DNA of 62,680 nucleotides from CAKVOD01 sp964489405 (GTDB taxonomy: Bacteria > Bacillota > Clostridia > Christensenellales > UBA1242): contig CAZAYL010000002.1 of assembly GCA_964489405.1 (NCBI GenBank), positions 1-62,680 of the forward strand, given 5' to 3'. The notes beneath the pieces were generated by a model, which worked only from the letters and a program-made list of their open reading frames with translations, had not been told where the DNA came from and did not search any database. Position 1 is the first letter of the stretch; the number at the start of each line of letters is the position of its first letter. Positions 7,336 through 15,296 of the stretch are shown here, in pieces. The position numbers were made by a program, and so were the translations under genes.

Positions 7336-9693
7336 ATGTTCAACAAAAAAAAGGGAAAACAGAATAATAATAGCCTTTATTCTCACTTAAGTCCGATGGA
7401 TGCACAGTATTTTTCACAGTTGGACGAAAGTATTGCTCTTGCACAAAAGAAAAACAATAAAAACTTTTATGAGTTTTTGATAGACAAAAAACAATTTGAT
7501 ATGAATTATATCAAAGTCAAAGACGACAATAAAATTGGTAAAATAGACTTGCTTCCCACAAGTCTTTTGTCTATTTTAAATAACCGCGACAATGAAAAAT
7601 TGTTTGAAAAATATAAAAAAGACACAATGCAAGTTGCAAATATTTTGTTTGACAGCAATATGACAATTCAAGAGATTTGCGCCACGGCGTGTGAGTTTGT
7701 TAGATTGTCGACTTCCACTTTTGATAGATACGACAGCGAGAGCGTGCAAAATCCACAAAGCGTACTTTGCGGGCTACTTAGCACAAATGTGTATGGTATG
7801 CTCTCATTTTACTTTGGCGTCAGCAATTCTGTCGACCGAACGCAATTAGTTGCGTGGCTCATAAATGCGGGACTTGATATAAAACATAGTTTAAGTTACG
7901 CCGAGTGCCTTATCGACGCATACGGAAAACCCGTATGCCACATTGTTGACTTTAGCGGTAAAATGGGCGTTTCGTTTGTTGATTATGTCGGGGTCGCAAA
8001 TGCCTACACAAAAAAGATTGAGAGTCTTGCAGGACTTTGCGATTTTCTTGATTTTACAAAGGAAATTGAAAATGGCAAAAAGCGCGCGCTGAAACTTTTA
8101 ACAAAGTCTGTGCCAAGCAAACTTATGGTAAAAAATTCTAACCTTGAAAAAGCTTTGACCACTATGACGCAAATGGCATATCAAAAGATGTCGGACATCA
8201 CGCCGTGTGATATGAATATGTTGTCTTCTTTCGACGGTAAAATTTGGAAATTCTCTACACTTTGTGAGCTTTTGCTTTTCGCAAACAATGCTGAATATGA
8301 AGTCGTCCTTGACCTATTCGACGAGAACCAATATTCCTTGAAATTAAAACTCAATAGCAATAGCAATGAGAAATTTAAAATATTCCCCAATAAGGTTATT
8401 GATGAAGAATATAAATTAAATGAACCCAAAATTTACATCCTAAATAAATTAAATAATCAAACTGCTTTATCCCCTGAAGATGATTTCTTTAATGAACAAC
8501 TTGAAAACATTGGGCGCGATAATAGTGCAAAAGACGAATTTTCATTCGACGATTTCGAAATTTCAAATAATACTCAAAGTAAACAAAGTGAGTTTTCTTT
8601 TGACAATTTTGAAAACTTTGAACCAATGCCTGCATCTGACGTTTTAGATAATTTGAATCTACACTTTACGCCAAAAGAAAACGAGAGCTTGTCATTTGAA
8701 AATGGACAATTCAAATTTACCGACGACGATATGAATGAATTGTTTGACTTGTCTAATACCACGCAAGTCGACTTTGACAAAGCTGACGCTGAACAAAAAA
8801 TGCTAGAGCAGTCTATCGGTAAACAACCAACTAAAAAAGAAGAAGCAAAGCACAAAGATTTCTTTGAATTGCTAAATGAAATGACTGAGAAAGTAAAGGA
8901 AAATAAAACTAGACGCCTAAAAGAAGAATACGAAAAACTTGAGAAAAATCACGAACTAAAAACTCTAGAAAAAATTCCACCACAACAAAATGTTGATGTG
9001 GCAAATGCATTAGAAACTCAATCTCAATACGATTTTGAATTAGATGACAAACCAATTAAAAACGACGAAAATATTCTTATAAATGAAAATAGTATAGAAA
9101 ATAGTGATAATGCAGAAATTGACAACTTGCTTGCATTTTTTGACAACATACCGGCACAAAATGATAGTTTACCTACACAAAATGAAGCGTCGCCTACGCA
9201 AGAAAATACAGCCAAACAAACTGAAAGTCTTGAAAATTATGACAATATTTTTGATTTTAATCAAGATTTTAATAATCAAGAAAATGAATTAAATGAAATT
9301 ATTGACAATGACATTCAACTCGATGAAATAAACCCTTTGAGTGAAATTAATACCTTAAATAATATAGACACAAATGAAATAAATACCATAGATGAAGCCA
9401 ATGCACTAGATGATTTAGACACGTCAAATGAAAATGATGAAGCATATAGTATTTATGACGACTTAATGCAGTTCAGTGATTATAATTATAACCCTAATGA
9501 ATTAAGTGGCGAAAATCTTGACTTAAGCACAACTTCCAAAGAACAACCAACAACAAAAGTCGATACGGACGCGCAGTCAGTTCACGCAGAATTGCCGAAA
9601 CGTGCAAAAGCCCCCGCAAAAGCGCAAGCAAATTTTGCACCGTCAATCCCGCGTCGAAAGCCCGCGCCCAAAATACCTAAAAGAAAGAAATGA
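7336..9693 (+). CDS. Large protein with unknown N-terminal domain and acidic disordered tail
   Basis: A 785-residue protein I do not recognise. Residues 1 to about 370 look globular, with mixed helices and strands. Residues about 375-735 are low-complexity, rich in Asn, Asp and Glu, and likely disordered, with repeated short FDDFE/FDNFE and EIN motifs. The last 40 residues switch to a basic Pro/Ala/Lys tail (PSIPRRKPAPKIPKRKK). No signal peptide or membrane segment is visible. It has an AGGAG site and its stop overlaps the next start (ATGA), so it is expressed with the transglutaminase-fold protein. The architecture suggests a scaffold or charged DNA/RNA-associated protein; that is inference. 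Confidence 0.75.
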   Translation: MFNKKKGKQNNNSLYSHLSPMDAQYFSQLDESIALAQKKNNKNFYEFLIDKKQFDMNYIKVKDDNKIGKIDLLPTSLLSILNNRDNEKLFEKYKKDTMQVANILFDSNMTIQEICATACEFVRLSTSTFDRYDSESVQNPQSVLCGLLSTNVYGMLSFYFGVSNSVDRTQLVAWLINAGLDIKHSLSYAECLIDAYGKPVCHIVDFSGKMGVSFVDYVGVANAYTKKIESLAGLCDFLDFTKEIENGKKRALKLLTKSVPSKLMVKNSNLEKALTTMTQMAYQKMSDITPCDMNMLSSFDGKIWKFSTLCELLLFANNAEYEVVLDLFDENQYSLKLKLNSNSNEKFKIFPNKVIDEEYKLNEPKIYILNKLNNQTALSPEDDFFNEQLENIGRDNSAKDEFSFDDFEISNNTQSKQSEFSFDNFENFEPMPASDVLDNLNLHFTPKENESLSFENGQFKFTDDDMNELFDLSNTTQVDFDKADAEQKMLEQSIGKQPTKKEEAKHKDFFELLNEMTEKVKENKTRRLKEEYEKLEKNHELKTLEKIPPQQNVDVANALETQSQYDFELDDKPIKNDENILINENSIENSDNAEIDNLLAFFDNIPAQNDSLPTQNEASPTQENTAKQTESLENYDNIFDFNQDFNNQENELNEIIDNDIQLDEINPLSEINTLNNIDTNEINTIDEANALDDLDTSNENDEAYSIYDDLMQFSDYNYNPNELSGENLDLSTTSKEQPTTKVDTDAQSVHAELPKRAKAPAKAQANFAPSIPRRKPAPKIPKRKK

Positions 9694-10967
9694 AAAAAGA
9701 ACATAATATTTTTAATGGCGCAGACGTTGTCGAAATGATGAATAAAGTTAATAATGACATTTGTCAAGATACCGCCGAGAACGACCCTAAAGAATTTGAA
9801 AAAATTGAAAAATTATTGTATGAATCTTTTGGACTAAACAAAAATAAACACAAAAATAAATTAGGAGAAAGTTCACATTCGGCAGTTCTTGCAAATATGA
9901 TGAACGCTGAAATTTCAAAAAAAATAGTCTTATCAGCAAGCGCGCAAAATTCGCTTGCGAAACAAATCGTCGACGCCTACAAACAAAACAAAAAAATTGA
10001 AAAATATTTAGACAACACAGATATTTTCCAATTTGCTAGCGACTATGAGTGCGAATTAAATGTAATTGTCGAGTCTTTATTTGTCGGCGATGAGAAGTTC
10101 AAACAAATTGTCAGTAGATGTTTGAATTATGCACAATTTTCTAACATTTATGCCTTTGACAAAGAATTTGAAAAGATGAAGAAAATCAAGAAACGCCACA
10201 CTGATTTTGAACGCGCTGTTTTTAAATCTAACTCCCGCTATGCAATTATGGCGGTCGAACCACTTACAGGGTTAGGACAATCTGCATATATCGCGCTATT
10301 CGGGGGCAGAACCGTTTGCGCAGGTATTGCAACAACTACCGCAAGCATTATGGATTTAGCTTTTCAAAAATGCAATATTGATGCAAAAGCGTTCGTATCA
10401 AGTACTGATACACACGCTTTTGTGGGAATAGAAAAGGGTGAAAAAAGTTATATCGTCGACCCAACAAATTATTATGGCTCTTTCAAAGAAATTTTGCGCG
10501 ATGAAAAAGAACTTGCACAACAAGTCGACCAAAAAGTCAAGACCTTTGATTTGAGAAAATACGACGCTGATGAGCATTTCGCCGTCGTCGACCACTTTGT
10601 AAGGAAGTTTGGAATGCAAACCAAAATCAACAAAATTATAAATTTTGATGACACAATTCCAATGAAACTCGCCAAAATTATCTCATTTATGCAAAAAAAT
10701 TTGTCAAATATGTCAAAATTAATTTATCCCAAAGCAGTCATATTCGACGGCTACGAAATAAATGTTCAATTTTGCTTTGAAATGTGCTTACTTTGTGCAC
10801 ATATTCCATACAAAACTGGTTGCGCCAACGACGAATTTGTGATAAAAAATCCAAAAGAAAAGTACATAATTGACACATCTCGCATTTTTGACGCAAAAAA
10901 CAATGTCAACGAATCAAAAAAATTTTTGTTCATAAAACCTCAATCGGAGATAAATCGTGATTTATAG
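9690..10967 (+). CDS. Transglutaminase-fold protein, cytoplasmic
   Basis: A 425-residue protein. The first 170 residues are mostly helical. The centre holds a transglutaminase-like Cys-His-Asp pattern: C210 in GGRTVCAG, H242 in DTHAFVGIE and D257 in IVDPTNYYG. In this superfamily the triad supports protease, amidase or cross-linking chemistry. No signal peptide or membrane segment is visible, so it should act in the cytosol. It overlaps the preceding acidic protein by 4 bp and the following pseudouridine synthase by 11 bp, which implies co-translation. The substrate is unknown; the acidic neighbour is a candidate. Confidence 0.65.
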   Translation: MKKEHNIFNGADVVEMMNKVNNDICQDTAENDPKEFEKIEKLLYESFGLNKNKHKNKLGESSHSAVLANMMNAEISKKIVLSASAQNSLAKQIVDAYKQNKKIEKYLDNTDIFQFASDYECELNVIVESLFVGDEKFKQIVSRCLNYAQFSNIYAFDKEFEKMKKIKKRHTDFERAVFKSNSRYAIMAVEPLTGLGQSAYIALFGGRTVCAGIATTTASIMDLAFQKCNIDAKAFVSSTDTHAFVGIEKGEKSYIVDPTNYYGSFKEILRDEKELAQQVDQKVKTFDLRKYDADEHFAVVDHFVRKFGMQTKINKIINFDDTIPMKLAKIISFMQKNLSNMSKLIYPKAVIFDGYEINVQFCFEMCLLCAHIPYKTGCANDEFVIKNPKEKYIIDTSRIFDAKNNVNESKKFLFIKPQSEINRDL

Positions 10968-11799
10968 AAAAATAGAAAACAACAAAGTGCAATCTATTAA
11001 ACAGTGCTTGCAGTATTATTGCGGAGATATTTCAAAAATGCAAATCAGTCGTGCAATTTTGGACAAAGATGTCAAAGTCAACGGCAAGCGAATCAAAACA
11101 AATATTGCCGTCTATGAAAATGACATTATCGAAGCGTATTTCAATGAAACCAAACAAAATGTTTTTGATATTGTCTACCAAGATGAAAATATTTTAGTCA
11201 TCAATAAAAAAAAGGGCATTGAAACTGTTAGTTTTGACGAAAACAAACAAACTTTGCAAACCCTTGTGCAAAAAGATTTTGCAAATGCTAGAGCCGTCCA
11301 TAGAATAGACACTAACACACTTGGGCTTATTGCATTTGCACTCAACGACACCGCAGAAAAAGAATTGCTCGACGCTTTCAAAACTGGCAATGTCGTAAAA
11401 AAATACTATGCTGTAGTTAGTAGCCATAACATCAAGGACAATGAAACTTTTGTAGATTACTTTATTAAGCCCAATAATTCAATTGTTAAATTCGGCGCAA
11501 GCGAAAAGGACGGCAAACAAGCAAGTTTGTCGTACCAATTAATAAAGCAAGTCGGCGACCTTGCACAAATTGAAGTCGATTTGCACACTGGCAAAACACA
11601 CCAAATTCGCGCACAACTTGCCTACCACAAAATTTTCATTCTAGGAGACGGAAAGTATGGCGACAAAAATTTAAATCGAAAATACAAGAAAGATGTACAA
11701 GCTCTTATTTCAGTCTATCTCCGCTTTGAAAATCTTGTCAACCTAAAATATTTGCAGTCTTTGCCTTTTGATATTCGTAAAATCACAAATTTATTGTAA
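10957..11799 (+). CDS. RluA-family pseudouridine synthase with S4 domain
   Basis: A 280-residue protein: an N-terminal S4-like RNA-binding domain (about 15-65, SRAILDKDVKVNGKRIK) and a PseudoU_synth_2 catalytic domain with the HRID motif (HRIDTNTLGL), whose Asp is the catalytic residue, plus the later LHTGKTHQIRAQL motif. Such enzymes isomerise uridine in 23S rRNA or tRNA. It is closest in style to the RluC/RluD group, but the target site cannot be set from sequence. It is the last gene of the operon that starts with mrnC and is followed by a strong terminator. Confidence 0.88.
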   Translation: MIYRKIENNKVQSIKQCLQYYCGDISKMQISRAILDKDVKVNGKRIKTNIAVYENDIIEAYFNETKQNVFDIVYQDENILVINKKKGIETVSFDENKQTLQTLVQKDFANARAVHRIDTNTLGLIAFALNDTAEKELLDAFKTGNVVKKYYAVVSSHNIKDNETFVDYFIKPNNSIVKFGASEKDGKQASLSYQLIKQVGDLAQIEVDLHTGKTHQIRAQLAYHKIFILGDGKYGDKNLNRKYKKDVQALISVYLRFENLVNLKYLQSLPFDIRKITNLL

Positions 11800-11859
11800 T
11801 AATTTTTGGCACAATAATAATTGTCAATAAATATAAATTATAGACAATATTATTTTGGG

Positions 11860-11897
11860 GTATCTAAACAATTAAATTAATTGTTTAGATACTTTTT
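11860..11897. terminator. Bidirectional terminator between convergent genes
   Basis: A near-perfect 15-bp stem (11860-11874 with 11878-11892) and a T run on +. It separates the operon end at 11799 from the opposing gene ending at 11917. A weaker AT-rich hairpin lies just upstream at about 11813-11854. Confidence 0.85.
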
Positions 11898-11916
11898 ATA
11901 TTGAGATTAGACGTGA

Positions 11917-13062
11917 TTATTCAATGATTGTTATACCAAATTTATACAAAAGCGTGTGGCGATTTAATAATGAAGTGTGTTTAATTGTATCAATCAATGT
12001 TTCACACTTAAGCTTACAAAAAAGCGAATATCCCGAATCATCGATTAAATTTTTTACATAAAAAGATGTCTTTTGATATAGATTTTGGAAAGACTCCGCC
12101 AACTTTTCTAAAAGTTGTGCATACACCTTGTAAATATAATTCAATTTTTCGTCCATATTCGCAGGGACTTTGGCAAGCGCTTGCGCATATTGCCCTAGCG
12201 AAACCCTTTGCTCAAAGTCGTCGCGCATAACATAAAGGGGAGATTGCAATTCATTCTTAAAATATATCTCATACAAAACCGCCAGCATTTGTGAAAACAC
12301 AAAATTAATTTTTGCAAAATCTTTGAATTGTCGCACATTTTTTATTAGATATGTATGTGTCAAATAATACGAATCGCAAAATGGGACGTCATCAACAAGC
12401 CCGTATTGTACAACCAACAATAAGTTGAGTTTTAGCAAAAATTTACGGTCGTCATCATTCTCAAATTTGCCGTTTGTTTCCAAAAGTTCAAAGTATGTGT
12501 CAAAAATCATTTTTGTATTTAGCGCGCAACGGGTTTGGAAAAATTTGTCGCAAAGATAAGATTCAAACACCCCCAACAAGTGCGCCATCGTTTGCGAAAA
12601 GGCGTCAGCAAAATCAAATTTAGGCATAGAATACACCAAACTTGCGCGCAGTTTGTGTTTGATAAAAATCGGCATTGCATCCATTATTGCGTATGGGCAT
12701 TGCGTGTATACACTCAAATACGTGTCCGTTATATACACGTACGGAACATCAATTTTGTTGCTAAGCAATTTTGCCAAATTCAGCGCGTGTTCATCGCCGA
12801 ACGCCACCAAAAGGCGTGTGTTTTCTTTCAATTGTAAGCGCGCCAAATTGACTCCCGCTAAATTATAGCAAAGCTCGGGCGGAATTTCTACAAAAGTAAC
12901 TTTATAGCATTTGCGCAATTTATCAACTTTATTAAAAAGATTTTGCCCCACAATCGCAATTTCTTGAAATTTATACTTAGTAAATATTTCGCAAAATTGC
13001 GTTTCAACGTCGTCGGTTAAAAAAATGTTATTCTTTATAAAATATTCATCTATTTCTTTCAT
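11917..13062 (-). CDS. Protein possibly related to the iron-ADH / glycerol-1-phosphate dehydrogenase fold
   Basis: A 381-residue protein. The N-terminal half has a Rossmann-like pattern, and the stretch LLVAFGDEHALNLAKLLS followed by VPYVYITD resembles the nucleotide-binding part of the dehydroquinate synthase/iron-ADH superfamily. The usual glycine-rich GGG motif and clear metal ligands are not obvious, so it may be degenerate or a different family. The start is placed at MKEIDEYF rather than an upstream ATG, because a TGT-TATAAT promoter element ends six bases before this ATG, implying leaderless translation; the longer form would begin before the promoter. Confidence 0.6.
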   Translation of the reverse strand: MKEIDEYFIKNNIFLTDDVETQFCEIFTKYKFQEIAIVGQNLFNKVDKLRKCYKVTFVEIPPELCYNLAGVNLARLQLKENTRLLVAFGDEHALNLAKLLSNKIDVPYVYITDTYLSVYTQCPYAIMDAMPIFIKHKLRASLVYSMPKFDFADAFSQTMAHLLGVFESYLCDKFFQTRCALNTKMIFDTYFELLETNGKFENDDDRKFLLKLNLLLVVQYGLVDDVPFCDSYYLTHTYLIKNVRQFKDFAKINFVFSQMLAVLYEIYFKNELQSPLYVMRDDFEQRVSLGQYAQALAKVPANMDEKLNYIYKVYAQLLEKLAESFQNLYQKTSFYVKNLIDDSGYSLFCKLKCETLIDTIKHTSLLNRHTLLYKFGITIIE

Positions 13063-13068
13063 ACGTGC

Positions 13069-13077
13069 ATTATAACA
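13069..13077 (-). promoter_or_regulatory. Extended -10 promoter, leaderless start
   Basis: On the minus strand TGT-TATAAT (hexamer at 13069-13074), then six bases, then the ATG at 13062. No good -35 is visible; the extended TG may compensate. Confidence 0.55.
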
Positions 13078-13089
13078 CAATAATAATAA

Positions 13090-13128
13090 CAAAAAATGCC
13101 AATTCTTGTTTGAATTTGGCATTTTTTG
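13090..13128 (-). terminator. Terminator after lipoprotein gene
   Basis: A long hairpin, CAAAAAATGCC and its complement with an inner AATTC/GAATT extension and one bulged base, with T runs on both strands. It lies just after the lipoprotein stop at 13142 and just upstream of the next promoter. Confidence 0.8.
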
Positions 13129-13141
13129 TCGTTTTTGTCCA

Positions 13142-13612
13142 CTATTTCAAATATTTTAATTCGTTTGAAATCTCATTCCCTTTATAATAAATTTGTCCAA
13201 TTGTATCTTTGGTAGTCTCGAACACAATTTGTAGGTTATCCCCGCAATCTACTTTGATTGTAATTTTGTCACTAAATCCAGATGTTACTTTCCTAGTAGT
13301 CGTTGTTTCTCCCCCAATGCTAATCGTTATAGTTTCTATTTCCGTTGACGTGATAAAATTTTTACCTTTTAATTCTTCCCCATTCACAAAGGTTGTGAAA
13401 TCTTCACATACAAATTCCAAATCTTTTTTCTCGCTCATATTCAACACAAGTACCTGTGCATACACATACCCGTCCCCCGTCTCGCCCTTCTCGTCAAATT
13501 GCATCATATATTCTTTATTAGAACTGCCACACGCCGAAAATAACACTATAGCACTCATCAAAATTAAGGACATAAACACCGATAAAATTTTTACTTTCTT
13601 TGTATTAATCAT
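13142..13612 (-). CDS. Small secreted lipoprotein, unknown function
   Basis: A 156-residue protein with a lipoprotein signal peptide: basic start, hydrophobic core and lipobox FSAC with the modified cysteine at about residue 28. The mature part (GSSNKEYMM onward) is rich in beta strands and threonine and shows no known motif; a small immunoglobulin-like fold is possible. The start has a GAGAGG site. It is likely anchored outside the membrane. Confidence 0.75.
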   Translation of the reverse strand: MINTKKVKILSVFMSLILMSAIVLFSACGSSNKEYMMQFDEKGETGDGYVYAQVLVLNMSEKKDLEFVCEDFTTFVNGEELKGKNFITSTEIETITISIGGETTTTRKVTSGFSDKITIKVDCGDNLQIVFETTKDTIGQIYYKGNEISNELKYLK

Positions 13613-13679
13613 TTTAACCTCTCTAATTTATTTTTCGATTTTCAATCAATTTATTAATTCAAAATAATTGTTTGCTCTA

Positions 13680-14978
13680 CTACGTCTTGCGCGTCATCAC
13701 AGTCAACGACTCAATACTATTAGTCTGTGGGAACATATCATAACTCTCCACATACTCAATATTATACATTCCTGACAAATCACGCAAATCTTTTGCAAGA
13801 CTCGTTGGACTACAACTCATATAAACAATCTTTTTCGGCGCAAGTTTAATTATCTGCTCAACAACCTGCTTACCCGCCCCCTTGCGCGGTGGGTCAAGGA
13901 AAACAACAAGGTTTGCCCTTTCATTTTCTGAAAAGTCAAGCGTTTGCAAAACTTTAGCACAATCTCCCGCATACGCGATGATTCTGTCGTCCACGCCATA
14001 TTTTTGTGCCATTTTCTTTGCCGACTCAACACTACTCTCAACGCATTCGACACTGCATACATAGTTTTTGTTCTGCGCGAACAAAACACTCGTAACGCCA
14101 AGCCCCGAATACAAATCAAGCACAACATTTCCCTGCCCAATCTCATCAATAATGTGCTTATACATCATCTCGGCGACTTCAAAATTCGTCTGTGTAAAAT
14201 TAAGCGGAGAAACTTCTATATCTAAATTGCAAAGTGAAATTGTTTCTCTCTCATCTCCCACAATGCATTTAGCATCTTTGTAATTAAGTAGTGTCGACGT
14301 TGCAAATTGTTTTGCACTCCAAAGCGAAACAACGTCAAACTGCTCCTTTAGGTAACCGTAAAATGCCTTATTGCACTCCCCGTTACTCGTCTGCACAAGC
14401 ACTAAAAGTTTGCCATCATAGTAATTTGCAAACACGCTCTCAAACATAGCATCTGTATCGACAACAAATTTTCTTATCGCACTAATTAATTTTCGGGAAT
14501 AATCGCCACAAATCAAACACTCGTCAATATCAACAATATTGTGTGTTTTATTTTCAAAGAAACCAACACGAACCTGCCCGTCGCGTTTCTCAACCTTTAG
14601 TTGCAAAGCATTCCTATACTTAAGTCTTTTCTCTCCGCAAATTGTTTCCTTGACATCAATGTCGAAATTTGTTACTTTCTTTATTGTCCTTTGTAGACTT
14701 AATTTTTTGAATAATTTTTGCGTGTCGTCGTCCATATGCATCAACTTGCACCCCCCACACCTACTAAAGTATGGGCAAGTTGGCGTCACGCGACGAAAGG
14801 ACGGCTCGATTACTTTAAGTTGATTGCACCAATGCAAATTGTCTTTTTCTTTGACAATCTCGGCAGTAACCGTTTCGCCCTCTAACGCGCCGTCTATAAA
14901 ATAGACTTCATTATCAATTCTCGCTATGCCTTCCCCCTCGACGGACATATCAATTATTTTAAATTCTTTTGTTTCCAT
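13680..14978 (-). CDS. 23S rRNA (uracil-C5)-methyltransferase, RlmCD/RumA family
   Basis: A 433-residue protein: an N-terminal TRAM domain (about 1-55), an iron-sulphur cysteine cluster (CPYFSRCGGCKLMHM plus a later LICG), and a class I methyltransferase domain with VVLDLYSGLG, DPPRKG and the catalytic cysteine region VYMSCSPTSLAKDL. The family makes 5-methyluridine in 23S rRNA or tRNA. The start METKEF follows an AGAGAGA site, and upstream an extended -10 TGC-TATAAT at 15006-15014 gives a leader of about 25 bases. The frame stays open upstream but has no better start. Confidence 0.9.
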   Translation of the reverse strand: METKEFKIIDMSVEGEGIARIDNEVYFIDGALEGETVTAEIVKEKDNLHWCNQLKVIEPSFRRVTPTCPYFSRCGGCKLMHMDDDTQKLFKKLSLQRTIKKVTNFDIDVKETICGEKRLKYRNALQLKVEKRDGQVRVGFFENKTHNIVDIDECLICGDYSRKLISAIRKFVVDTDAMFESVFANYYDGKLLVLVQTSNGECNKAFYGYLKEQFDVVSLWSAKQFATSTLLNYKDAKCIVGDERETISLCNLDIEVSPLNFTQTNFEVAEMMYKHIIDEIGQGNVVLDLYSGLGVTSVLFAQNKNYVCSVECVESSVESAKKMAQKYGVDDRIIAYAGDCAKVLQTLDFSENERANLVVFLDPPRKGAGKQVVEQIIKLAPKKIVYMSCSPTSLAKDLRDLSGMYNIEYVESYDMFPQTNSIESLTVMTRKT

Positions 14979-15186
14979 ATATTTCTCTCTAATAATGTTT
15001 CTATAATTATAGCAAATAATCGAAAAAAATGCACTTATTTTCAATATAGTTTTTTATTTTTTTGCCCAAAACCCCCATTTTCTCTATAATTTTCGCCATT
15101 TTGCCCCCTAGTTGCAAACTCAACAAAATTACATTAACGCATAAATTTAGTCGAGTCACACCATTCTCTACTATATGTATTTTGAA

Positions 15187-15212
15187 AAAAAGTGGCAACT
15201 ACACCACTTTTT
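15187..15212 (-). terminator. Terminator after the large lipoprotein gene
   Basis: A 9-bp stem (15187-15195 with 15204-15212), with A and T runs on both sides. It lies about 85 bases after the stop at 15297. Confidence 0.65.
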
Positions 15213-15296
15213 CCCAAAATCAACTTTATGCCTTTTAAGTAGATAAATTTTAGATTTGATTATTTATTTTTATTAGACAAATCTACGTCAATTTCA

